Origin: Spirochaetia bacterium
GTDB taxonomy: Bacteria; Spirochaetota; UBA12135
Direction of reading: 5' to 3'
DNA: 6,331 nt
NCBI GenBank assembly: GCA_003497555.1
Contig: DNNS01000514.1
Location: 251-6,581 of the forward strand
Below are positions 1-6,322 of this stretch, one piece after another; positions within the stretch are counted from its first letter, which is position 1, and each line of letters opens with the position of its first letter. Position numbers and translations under genes: made by a program. The notes beneath the pieces were generated by a model. It worked only from the letters and a program-made list of their open reading frames with translations, made no database searches and was not told where the DNA came from.

Positions 1-1
1 C

Positions 2-1291
2 GGCTTCTCAAATATTATCGGCGATCTGGCAGAACTGGAAGCTATGCTCACTGCCGATTTTACTTCACATAATATTTACTGGGATCATCAGAAAAGTATG
101 CCGGGCGGTAAAGTTTTTTTTAATAATTTTCCTTCGGTAGATGTAGATTGTATGGAAGGAAATCAGGCTCTGATTGAATGCGCTCTTTCGGGCATGAAGG
201 TAAATTCCCATCCGCTTACTTCCACTGAAACTGATATGATGTGGGCGCATGACTGGCGCAGTACTTATTTTCTCTCGCTTTCCGCCACAGCCGCGCTGCA
301 GGACTGGGACGCGATTTTTCAATATGCCTATGCCGGCGGCCATGGACGCGACTGGACATTTTTTGAAGAACAAAAAATCATTACCGCTCCAACCTGTAAT
401 TTTAACGACCAGGCGCTTATGGCTCTCCTTCCCAATGCCAGTTTAATCTTTCACCGCCGAGATGTTTCGCCCGGTAAAAATCTGGTGCAAATTACTTATA
501 ATAGCGAGGATCGCGACCTGGCAGCCGGGCATTTAGCCCGCGGCGGTTTTCCTTTTAATTATCTGGCATACGTAAGCAGAGTAGAGAGTGTTTTCGATCA
601 ACCGGCCGGAAACCCCAACTTTCGTATTGGGGCGCAAAACGCAGACATGGCATTTCACCGCAGCCTGGAAAAAACCACGCGTGCTTTTTCACTTGAATTG
701 GATGAGCTGTTAAAAAAGAAAGGTTTGCTTTCTGCGCAGTACGGCTTCCAGAACAACAGACTGATTAGCGACACCGGAGAAATTACCCGCGACTGGGGTA
801 ACGGACTTTTACTGATAAACAGCCCGCGCAGCCAGGGTATAAGCGGATTCCCGCGGCCTGATGTTACAATTCAGCTTGCCGATATTGAAATTACCTGTAA
901 AAACCTGTTTGTTACTGTTGCCGCTACATCGCTTGACAATCTGCCGCTTGCGCAAAGTAAAAAAATACTGCTTAGCGCTGTAGCACGGGCCGAAAACAGC
1001 AGCGATGAATATACTTACGGCCAGGCGGTTAAAGCCAAATCCGGAAAATACCGCGGTGAACTGCTGACCCTTGCCAGCAAATCACCGCTTGTTAACTCCA
1101 AAAGCAAGCCCGAAGAATACGGAGTTGCTTTGGTGGAACCGGTAGAAGGCACAGTGCATTTTAAAAATGGATCAAGCCTTTCGGTTATACCCCTGGCGCC
1201 GGATTTTACAGCCCTGGGCGCAGTGCAAAAAAATAACGGCAGCGTACGCCTTGACAGCGCGAAAACCGTGTGGTATCTGATAAGCAGGTAA
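2..1291 (+). CDS. Probable glycoside hydrolase, C-terminal part (5' end outside the window)
   Basis: The frame is open from the window edge; the ATG at 44 is internal, because 14 in-frame codons precede it without a stop. About 429 residues are visible. The first third looks like the end of a (beta/alpha)8 glycoside hydrolase barrel. A TETD segment (Glu codon at 227-229) sits where related enzymes place a catalytic acid after a hydrophobic strand, and it is followed by an ALQDWDAIFQYAYAGG motif (about 298-340), typical of GH-A clan-like enzymes of Lentisphaerae and Planctomycetes. The second half looks like a beta-sandwich domain, with SDTGEITRDWGNG and INSPRSQGISGF motifs (about 767-850) and a terminal WYLISR. 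The expected role is hydrolysis of a polysaccharide or glycoside, substrate unknown. A signal peptide cannot be judged. The family assignment rests on remembered motif patterns, so the exact GH family is left open. No terminator hairpin is evident after the stop. Confidence 0.72.
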   Translation, partial: GFSNIIGDLAELEAMLTADFTSHNIYWDHQKSMPGGKVFFNNFPSVDVDCMEGNQALIECALSGMKVNSHPLTSTETDMMWAHDWRSTYFLSLSATAALQDWDAIFQYAYAGGHGRDWTFFEEQKIITAPTCNFNDQALMALLPNASLIFHRRDVSPGKNLVQITYNSEDRDLAAGHLARGGFPFNYLAYVSRVESVFDQPAGNPNFRIGAQNADMAFHRSLEKTTRAFSLELDELLKKKGLLSAQYGFQNNRLISDTGEITRDWGNGLLLINSPRSQGISGFPRPDVTIQLADIEITCKNLFVTVAATSLDNLPLAQSKKILLSAVARAENSSDEYTYGQAVKAKSGKYRGELLTLASKSPLVNSKSKPEEYGVALVEPVEGTVHFKNGSSLSVIPLAPDFTALGAVQKNNGSVRLDSAKTVWYLISR

Positions 1292-1430
1292 ACTCTGAAT
1301 AATATTGCAGCTGTTTATCGTCATGTAAAACGTATATTCATTTATAACGATTGAGGTATCTGCTTTGTAGGAGACAAAAATCGGAATAATCCATATTTAA
1401 TTCCTAAAAGATTTTTTTTAAATCATAAAT

Positions 1431-1459
1431 TTGACTTTTTTCTATTGCCAAATTATAAT
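1431..1459 (+). promoter_or_regulatory. Sigma70-type promoter for rpmE-yqhQ
   Basis: TTGACT (1431-1436) and TATAAT (1454-1459) are separated by exactly 17 bp, giving 11 of 12 consensus matches. The surrounding DNA is A+T rich. The predicted start of transcription is near 1466, giving a leader of about 35 bases before the rpmE ATG. It is the best promoter match seen in the window and suits a ribosomal protein gene. No operator palindrome was recognised around it. Confidence 0.8.
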
Positions 1460-1489
1460 CATTTTTTCAAAATGACATTGGGTATACAT

Positions 1490-1494
1490 GAGGT
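1490..1494 (+). promoter_or_regulatory. Ribosome binding site of rpmE
   Basis: GAGGT lies 6 bases before the ATG at 1501, a good Shine-Dalgarno match and spacing. It supports this ATG as the start. It also contrasts with the other genes here, whose starts lack a clear Shine-Dalgarno sequence. Confidence 0.8.
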
Positions 1495-1500
1495 AATATT

Positions 1501-1701
1501 ATGAAAAAGAAAATACATCCGGCATATTTCAATCCGGCACATATAAAATGCGCCTGCGGGGCGGAATTTCAATTCGGCTCAACTGCCAAAGAACTGCATC
1601 TTGAAATCTGTTCCAATTGTCATCCATTTTATACCGGACAGGCCCGTCTGATCGACACCGAGGGCCGCGTTGAACGTTTCCGAAAAAAATATAAACTTTA
1701 A
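1501..1701 (+). CDS. rpmE: 50S ribosomal protein L31 (zinc-binding, C+ form)
   Basis: This is a 66-residue protein of the usual L31 length, part of the large ribosomal subunit and of the L31-S13 bridge between subunits. It starts MKKKIHP like typical L31 proteins. The four zinc-ligand cysteines are present: C17 and C19 (CAC) and C37 and C40 (CSNC), followed by the hallmark HPFYTG at residues 41-46. The end, RFRKKYKL, is the normal family C-terminus, so the TAA at 1699-1701 is a genuine stop and not a frameshift product. The start is supported by GAGGT 6 bases upstream and by a strong promoter at 1431-1459. It is followed with no gap by the DUF1385 gene in the same frame; rpmE-yqhQ(-prfA) is a known arrangement in Firmicutes and several other phyla. 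No zinc-free L31 paralogue is visible here. Confidence 0.97.
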   Translation: MKKKIHPAYFNPAHIKCACGAEFQFGSTAKELHLEICSNCHPFYTGQARLIDTEGRVERFRKKYKL

Positions 1702-2682
1702 TTGCAGGCTTTTTTGTTTAATACACCGGCAGCAGTCGGCGGGCAGGCGCTGATTGAAGGCGTAATGATGAAGTCGAAACGCCATTACGCACTCGCTTTA
1801 CGAAAAAAAGACGGAACTATAAATCTGCAAGTATTCCCGTTTCGGTCCCTTGCCGACAAAATACCGTTTTTAAAACTGCCGTTTCTGCGCGGAATAATCA
1901 ATTTCGGCGAAATGATGTATTTAGGCATCAAGTCGCTTACTTTTTCTGCTGAAGCATTTGAAGACGAAAGCACCAAGGCGGTTTCCGGCAGCAGATCAAT
2001 TGAATATGTTTTTACCTTGCTTATTTCTTTTCTGCTGGCAGCGGGGATTTTTATTATTCTGCCTTCCGCCGGACTGGAATTTTTTATTCCTGAAAAGGAG
2101 CACCCGGTAATTTTTAATCTGGTGCGCAGCCTGATAAAACTTCTTTTTTTTCTGCTGTATATATTCGTGATTTCATTCAGTAAAGATATAAAAAGAGTAT
2201 TTCAATATCACGGCGCAGAGCACAAGGCTGTTAATCTTTTTGAAACCCTGAAGTCATTCCCCGAAAATGGCATTAACGCATCCGCCGCCATGCGTATGCC
2301 CACTTTTCATCCGCGCTGCGGAACATCATTTATTTTTTTTGTAATTCTTATCTCGGTTTTTACCTATACCTTTACGGCCTGGCAAATCAGCGCCGCGGAT
2401 TATTTGGGCCTGACTTCAGGTTTTAGCGGTAAATTGCTGCGTATCGCTGAAAAAGCCGTTCTGCTGGCAGCTAATATTATTTTTTTACCGGTAAGCGCGG
2501 CCATTGCTTATGAGGCAATACGCCTATCTTTCCGTTTCAGCAGCAATCGTTTTTTTTCCTGGCTGCTTTTACCCGGAAGATTATTTCAAATGCTTACTTC
2601 GCGGGAGCCGGATGAAACCATGGTGGAATGCGCCAGCACAGCGCTGAACGGGGTTATGGCTGCAGAAAAAGCGTCTAATTAA
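1702..2682 (+). CDS. yqhQ: DUF1385 / YqhQ-family integral membrane protein
   Basis: This is a 326-residue protein, close to the family's usual length of about 300. Family signatures are GGQALIEGVMM (residues 13-23), YHGAEHKAVN (169-178), HPRCGTSF (203-210) and a REPDETMVECA stretch near the end (301-311). Hydrophobic segments lie at about 102-122, 140-160, 208-228 and 250-272, so it is predicted to be in the inner membrane. His170, Glu173, His174, His203 and Cys206 could form a metal site; this is an inference, and the biochemical function of the family is not established to my knowledge. The start is TTG at 1702, directly after the rpmE stop and in the same frame. No ATG or GTG precedes the conserved GGQ motif, and the only alternative is TTG at 1714. 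No Shine-Dalgarno is visible, so translation is probably coupled to rpmE. The usual downstream partner prfA is missing; the 3' end overlaps the convergent fapA-like gene by 8 bases. Confidence 0.92.
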   Translation: MQAFLFNTPAAVGGQALIEGVMMKSKRHYALALRKKDGTINLQVFPFRSLADKIPFLKLPFLRGIINFGEMMYLGIKSLTFSAEAFEDESTKAVSGSRSIEYVFTLLISFLLAAGIFIILPSAGLEFFIPEKEHPVIFNLVRSLIKLLFFLLYIFVISFSKDIKRVFQYHGAEHKAVNLFETLKSFPENGINASAAMRMPTFHPRCGTSFIFFVILISVFTYTFTAWQISAADYLGLTSGFSGKLLRIAEKAVLLAANIIFLPVSAAIAYEAIRLSFRFSSNRFFSWLLLPGRLFQMLTSREPDETMVECASTALNGVMAAEKASN

Positions 2683-5086
2683 GGAATTTTTTTTCTATGC
2701 GGTCACTGCCTTCGGCACGGATATATTTAACATGATCCTCGGTATTACTGACCGTATGTTTCACATTGCCGATTATTATCAGCGTATCATTAAATAACTT
2801 ATCTTCAATAATAATTTCAGCCTTTACCGGTTTTTCAATTTCGGCGGTAAGTTTGGTTTCTATCATTTTTATTTCCAGCAGCTTTTTTTTCAGTTTCATC
2901 TGCACCAGCAGCGATTCCTTATAGACATTTTTCATCTGTTCGGTAAATTGATCAACCGATGGTTTCATTTTAAAAAGTTTTTGTATAAGCTCATCGGTAC
3001 TTTGCAGCCGTTTTTCCATCTGCAGCCGTTTTTCAGTAATGAGCGCAAGCTTGTCTGCGCTGATATAATCATAACCGGCCTGCAGAGTGGTCTTTATACC
3101 TGCGGAACTGCCGGCTGACTTGGCGCGAATCAGATTTAAGGCTTTTATTTCTCCGCCGATAATAATGCCTTTTTCTCCCTCGGCAATTACAGCTTTCTGA
3201 CTGATAACCCTGCTGTTGAGAATGGCTTTGGATACTTTTACATCCCCGGTGCATTTGATTATGGAGTTTTCAATAAACTTGGCTGAAAGATTTCCGCGGC
3301 AGATAATTATTCCCCGGTGTTTGGTTACAATTCCGCCTTCGCAGATAATATTGCCGTCAGCGGTAATCATGGCGCTTCCGATATTGCCTTTTACCTGCAG
3401 ATCACCGGTCAGTTTTACGATCATTTCGTCATCTATGTTGTTTTTTACGATAATATCGCCGGAAAAGTCAATATTGCCCGATTGCAGATTTATGGCGTCA
3501 ATTTCATGAATTCTTGCTACTTCGATAAATCCGGTTTTTTCATCGTATTTTATACTGCCTTCAAGTTCGGCGTAACCGGTAAGAACGCCGCTATCAGAAT
3601 CGGTTTCTGTACGGATATTTTTTCCGATATTGAGCTCTTTACTTTTAACCTCGCGCATGGAAATAATTTTTCCGTATATATCCTGTCCGTTTTTGCTGCC
3701 GGGCAGCGGAGGTATTACCGAGAATATTTTATCGTCTTTTTGTACCTTAACCAGATTTTCTCTTTGCCGGTAGTCAATGCGCCCGTCATGTTTTTCGCTG
3801 TGCTGGCCTGAGGCTTTCACCTTGACAAAAAATTCAATTTCTCCGTCTTTGCCCTCTTCCGGCTGCAGGCCTTCGGCAAAAATGAAATCTATCTGCAAGG
3901 GGTCGCTGGTATTATTGGCTTCTTCGGTTTTGTTGCGTATTAAATTTTCATTGACATTGCAGATGATTTTTTTTTCTGCAATAGCCTGCATAATATCTTC
4001 AAAAACCAGCTTCTTGCCCAGGCCGGCGCCGGGATTAAGGGAAAGGATGGCTTTCATGGCATCGTCGGATACAGTGATTAAAAAAGAAGCGTCCTGGTAT
4101 AAAATAACATCAAGAGTGTTTTTATCAAGCTGCGCCAGGCCGGTAAGTCTTGAGTAATAGAGCCGGTTGTTTCCCCTTTTCTGGGTCATGATATGGTCGC
4201 CTGCGGTAATTTCACCGCTGCCGGGTTTGGGGGCAATGTTTTCTCCGAAAATATTTGCCCCCTCTTTGCCCTTGGTAGGTTCAGATGCGCTGATCAGCAA
4301 ATCTCCGTCTTTTACCATACAGACCTGGCCGGCAATCTGACTGCTGAAACCGGCGGCTGCGGCATCGGTAAATTCCTTTTCAAATTTTATTTCCAGATTC
4401 TTGCCGTCTTCTGCAGGTTTGCCTTCAGCGATAATTTTTCCGATTACCGGTTTTTTACTGCGCGCCATTTCTCTCAGGGATTTTTCAATTTCATCGGTCT
4501 TGATTCCGGTGATTTTTTTTGCCGTACACCATGCGGTTATGGTCTGCAGGGCGATGGGCTTGCCGCTGCCCAGGGGCGGATTAACCGCCAGCAGAGCCTG
4601 CATTTTATCTTCAGAAAAAGTAATTGTAAAAGCGGCATCTTTGGAAACACCCTGTTCGGATTTTGTGGCTGCTGGTGTTGAGATTACGGCTGTTCCGGAT
4701 TTTTCCCTGTTTTCCTGGTCTATAAAATTTTTAACCAGTTTCTTCATTTCTGCGAAATCCCTGTTTTGTCCGGAGGATTTTATATTTGCCAAAATCTGAT
4801 TACGTTTGTTTTCATCGGTAATATTGGCGCCGGCCAATATTCCATGCAGTTTGGTGTTTTCAAGTTCGGACATTTGCCTGCTGATGGCAAGCGCTTCGGC
4901 TTCCAGATCGGACAATTCAATGTTTTTATTGCCGGTAGCTCTGCTGATTGCATCGTTTATCGCTAAAACCGATTTATCCTGCAGGGCTTTCAGATCGCTA
5001 TCGCCGGACAGATCAGTGTCATCCAAATCGTCAGCTTTTAATATATTATCTGACTGGCGCTTCAATTGTTTGTCAAGGTTATGCAT
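2675..5086 (-). CDS. FapA-family (DUF342) protein with duplicated N-terminal domain
   Basis: This 803-residue protein is well above the roughly 450-650 usual for the family. Residues 1-150 are polar, largely helical and end in a Ser/Thr/Ala-rich linker. Two copies of the FapA N-terminal module follow. Copy 1 (about 152-330) has ITFSEDKMQALLAVNPPLGSG and EPTKGKEGANIFGENI. Copy 2 (about 335-525) has ITVSDDAMKAILSLNPGAGLG and PPLPGSKNGQDIYGKII. Residues about 527-675 are a run of short Gly/Ile/Val-rich strands (GNIDFSGDIIV, GDLQVKGNIG, GNIICEGGIV, GNLSAKFIENS), typical of the right-handed beta-helix, bactofilin-like core. Residues about 680-750 are a Lys/Glu/Leu-rich coiled coil. There is no signal peptide, so it is expected to be cytoplasmic. 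Vibrio vulnificus FapA affects polar flagellar assembly, but many homologues are uncharacterised and no flagellar genes are visible here, so the gene name is withheld. The ATG at 5086 is the only sensible start: an in-frame TAA lies six codons upstream, and no Shine-Dalgarno is visible. Confidence 0.9.
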   Translation of the reverse strand: MHNLDKQLKRQSDNILKADDLDDTDLSGDSDLKALQDKSVLAINDAISRATGNKNIELSDLEAEALAISRQMSELENTKLHGILAGANITDENKRNQILANIKSSGQNRDFAEMKKLVKNFIDQENREKSGTAVISTPAATKSEQGVSKDAAFTITFSEDKMQALLAVNPPLGSGKPIALQTITAWCTAKKITGIKTDEIEKSLREMARSKKPVIGKIIAEGKPAEDGKNLEIKFEKEFTDAAAAGFSSQIAGQVCMVKDGDLLISASEPTKGKEGANIFGENIAPKPGSGEITAGDHIMTQKRGNNRLYYSRLTGLAQLDKNTLDVILYQDASFLITVSDDAMKAILSLNPGAGLGKKLVFEDIMQAIAEKKIICNVNENLIRNKTEEANNTSDPLQIDFIFAEGLQPEEGKDGEIEFFVKVKASGQHSEKHDGRIDYRQRENLVKVQKDDKIFSVIPPLPGSKNGQDIYGKIISMREVKSKELNIGKNIRTETDSDSGVLTGYAELEGSIKYDEKTGFIEVARIHEIDAINLQSGNIDFSGDIIVKNNIDDEMIVKLTGDLQVKGNIGSAMITADGNIICEGGIVTKHRGIIICRGNLSAKFIENSIIKCTGDVKVSKAILNSRVISQKAVIAEGEKGIIIGGEIKALNLIRAKSAGSSAGIKTTLQAGYDYISADKLALITEKRLQMEKRLQSTDELIQKLFKMKPSVDQFTEQMKNVYKESLLVQMKLKKKLLEIKMIETKLTAEIEKPVKAEIIIEDKLFNDTLIIIGNVKHTVSNTEDHVKYIRAEGSDRIEKKFLN

Positions 5087-5118
5087 AGGTAAAAGATCGA
5101 TTTAAAAAGTATTAAAGG

Positions 5119-5124
5119 ATTATA
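5119..5124 (-). promoter_or_regulatory. Candidate proximal -10 element for the fapA-like gene
   Basis: A perfect TATAAT on the minus strand lies 32 bases before the ATG at 5086, inside an A+T-rich stretch, and would give a 5' leader of about 25 bases. The matching -35 region is poor: TGAAGA at 16 bp spacing agrees with the consensus at only 3 of 6 positions. It is the better-placed of two -10 candidates for this gene, but weak without a -35. Confidence 0.35.
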
Positions 5125-5143
5125 CGATAAATATTGTTTTTCT

Positions 5144-5218
5144 TCATTGCGGGAAGGGTACGATTTTTTTTCCTGGGTATGCATCTATATTTAATCTGTA
5201 AAAAATACTTGACAACAT
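5144..5218 (-). CDS. Possible 24-codon leader ORF upstream of the fapA-like gene
   Basis: ATG (5218-5216) is followed by 23 further sense codons and TGA (5146-5144). An AGAGG (5231-5227) lies 8 bases upstream, a better Shine-Dalgarno than that of either large minus-strand gene. The peptide begins MLSSIFYRLNID and has no recognisable domain, hydrophobic anchor or run of regulatory codons, so there is no sign of amino-acid attenuation. It ends 57 bases before the fapA-like ATG. An ORF this short with an SD can arise by chance, so it is listed as a candidate only. Confidence 0.25.
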   Translation of the reverse strand: MLSSIFYRLNIDAYPGKKIVPFPQ

Positions 5219-5244
5219 GGGGGCATCCTCTTTTTTCTCCCACC

Positions 5245-5312
5245 GTGCAAATTTATTTCTATTATACAGGGGCGGGCTTTATTGTTTATTTACCCAAGAA
5301 ATAAATTTGCAC
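5245..5312. repeat. Perfect 16-bp inverted repeat with 36-bp spacer
   Basis: GTGCAAATTTATTTCT (5245-5260) and its exact reverse complement AGAAATAAATTTGCAC (5297-5312) flank 36 bases. Pairing stops sharply at both ends of each arm. On the minus strand it starts 14 bases after the stop of the TonB-like gene and is not followed by a T run, and the stem is A+T rich with a long loop, so it is not a standard rho-independent terminator. The arms are 52 bp apart centre to centre, about five helical turns. A promoter-like element facing the fapA-like gene lies between them. It could be a pair of operator sites, a processing or stability hairpin in read-through RNA, or the remnant of a small mobile repeat. 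Confidence 0.85.
5261..5288 (-). promoter_or_regulatory. Candidate promoter inside the inverted repeat, facing the fapA-like gene
   Basis: On the minus strand, TAAACA (5288-5283, 4 of 6 matches to TTGACA) and a perfect TATAAT (5266-5261) are 16 bp apart. The start of transcription would fall near 5254, within the proximal arm of the inverted repeat, giving a leader of about 170 bases that contains the 24-codon ORF. A protein bound to the arms would cover the start site and the region just upstream of -35. Plausible but unproven. Confidence 0.4.
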
Positions 5313-5326
5313 TCTTGCTGGAATGA

Positions 5327-6199
5327 CTATTCAAAACGAGGGACTCCAAATAACCAGGTGTTTTTGGGGCTGCCGGTAAAAATAAAATGTACAGGAATTA
5401 AAATTTGAGTCTGCATCCTGCTGCGGAAAAGTTTATCGGGCACTTCACCGGTATTACCGGCATACGCGAGTGTTTTTTCGGCAAGATAATTAAAAAACGG
5501 CTGTTTGGCGGATTCCAGAATCATTTTCCGAAAATCAATGTAACCCTGCCGATCGATAGAACAGATGGCGGCAACCCGGTCCCCGCTTACCAGATAAAAA
5601 TTTTCAAATTTGTTGTAAAAAATAATATTACTGAAAGAACGCTGAACAGTACGGGCAAAGCGCATGGTAAACTCGGCATATTCATAGGACTCGCTACCGG
5701 CTTTGATCATCTCGCTGCGGTCGTCAAAATGAATTTCAATTCTGGTGTTATCGTCAAGCGTAATATACGTAGGAAGATTACCCCTTTCGCTCTCTTTTTC
5801 CGCCTGTTCTTCGGACTGTTCGCTTTGAGGCTTATTTCCCCTGCTCTCGGATTGCCCGCTTTTGTTCAGTTTAATCAGGGATGAATCTTTATCGGATTTT
5901 TGTTCGGTAATGATTTTTGATGTATTATTGATAATATTAAGGCGCTTTTCATCGGTATTTTTTCCCTGTGCTTTGAAATTCCGGTCGGAAACATATGCGG
6001 CTTTCAGCTCTTTTTCTATGTCTTCAACTTCGGTACGGTCAAAATCAGCCAGTACCTGCATTTCCATAGCCTGTTCCGGATTGGCAAAGTTATCCGGAAT
6101 TATTTCTTTCCTGATAAAAAGCAGAAAAACAGCCAGGTGCATCAGAGTTGAAGCAATTATTGATATTTCCCAGAGATAACGCTTAATCTTTGTGCGCAT
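5327..6199 (-). CDS. TonB-like single-pass envelope protein
   Basis: This 290-residue protein has the TonB/TolA layout. Residues 1-10 are basic and residues 11-29 form one hydrophobic segment (IIASTLMHLAVFLLF), placing the N-terminus in the cytoplasm and the rest in the periplasm. A polar linker follows, especially rich in Ser, Glu, Lys and Gln at about 95-140, then a compact domain at about 170-274. Within that domain, VSGDRVAAICSIDRQGYIDF, the helical stretch and the final ILIPVHFIF strand (266-274) match the general TonB C-terminal pattern of strand, helix, strand. The linker is not the Pro-Glu/Pro-Lys rich type of classical TonB. Sixteen residues follow the last strand (TGSPKNTWLF...). 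The likely role is transmitting inner-membrane energy or making envelope contacts, but no exbB, exbD or receptor gene is visible. The ATG at 6199 gives a complete membrane anchor; no Shine-Dalgarno precedes it. The gene call is secure, the TonB assignment moderate. Confidence 0.85.
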   Translation of the reverse strand: MRTKIKRYLWEISIIASTLMHLAVFLLFIRKEIIPDNFANPEQAMEMQVLADFDRTEVEDIEKELKAAYVSDRNFKAQGKNTDEKRLNIINNTSKIITEQKSDKDSSLIKLNKSGQSESRGNKPQSEQSEEQAEKESERGNLPTYITLDDNTRIEIHFDDRSEMIKAGSESYEYAEFTMRFARTVQRSFSNIIFYNKFENFYLVSGDRVAAICSIDRQGYIDFRKMILESAKQPFFNYLAEKTLAYAGNTGEVPDKLFRSRMQTQILIPVHFIFTGSPKNTWLFGVPRFE

Positions 6200-6288
6200 G
6201 AAATTACTGTTTATAACCGTCCGGACAATAATAATACAATATATTTCACAGTCTCGCTAACCGACAGGACTACTTTTTCTTAGGCTTG

Positions 6289-6322
6289 TGCAGACTAATC
6301 TGCAGAAAATGTTGTCAGACAA
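6289..6322. repeat. Two short palindromes upstream of the TonB-like gene
   Basis: TGCAGA-CTAA-TCTGCA (6289-6304) has 6-bp arms, and TTGTC-A-GACAA (6312-6322) has 5-bp arms. They lie about 90-125 bases before the ATG at 6199. Either could be an operator, but arms this short are expected by chance at some rate. The rest of 6200-6331 is A+T rich, with no clear paired -35/-10 and no gene. Confidence 0.3.

Noticed and set aside
1292..1430. Intergenic stretch after the glycoside hydrolase, as a possible small RNA or riboswitch
   Set aside because: No stable G+C-rich stems or conserved riboswitch motifs are visible. The best pairing is ATCGT with ACGAT, only 5 bp and far apart.
2144..2557. Three runs of eight T inside yqhQ (2144-2151, 2333-2340, 2550-2557), as possible phase-variation or frameshift tracts
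   Set aside because: All fall in Phe/Leu-rich hydrophobic stretches, the reading frame is intact with all family motifs in order, and similar T runs occur throughout this A+T-rich sequence.
3216..4799. Several plus-strand ORFs of about 97-164 codons opposite the fapA-like gene
   Set aside because: They are antisense shadows of a clear DUF342 coding region. They show no domain motifs, no ribosome binding sites and an odd composition.
5209..5214. Perfect TTGACA on the plus strand, as a -35 box
   Set aside because: At 16-18 bp downstream there is only a T/C run with no -10 match, and no plus-strand gene follows. The bases are better read as part of the opposite-strand leader ORF.
5245..5312. 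Inverted repeat as a rho-independent terminator for the TonB-like gene
   Set aside because: The stem is A+T rich, the loop is 36 bases, and no T run follows on the minus strand (the next bases are GGTGGGAGAAAAAAG).
5405..6179. Plus-strand ORFs of 159 and 105 codons opposite the TonB-like gene
   Set aside because: They are antisense to a coding region with a clear membrane anchor and domain layout, and carry no recognisable motifs or start signals.
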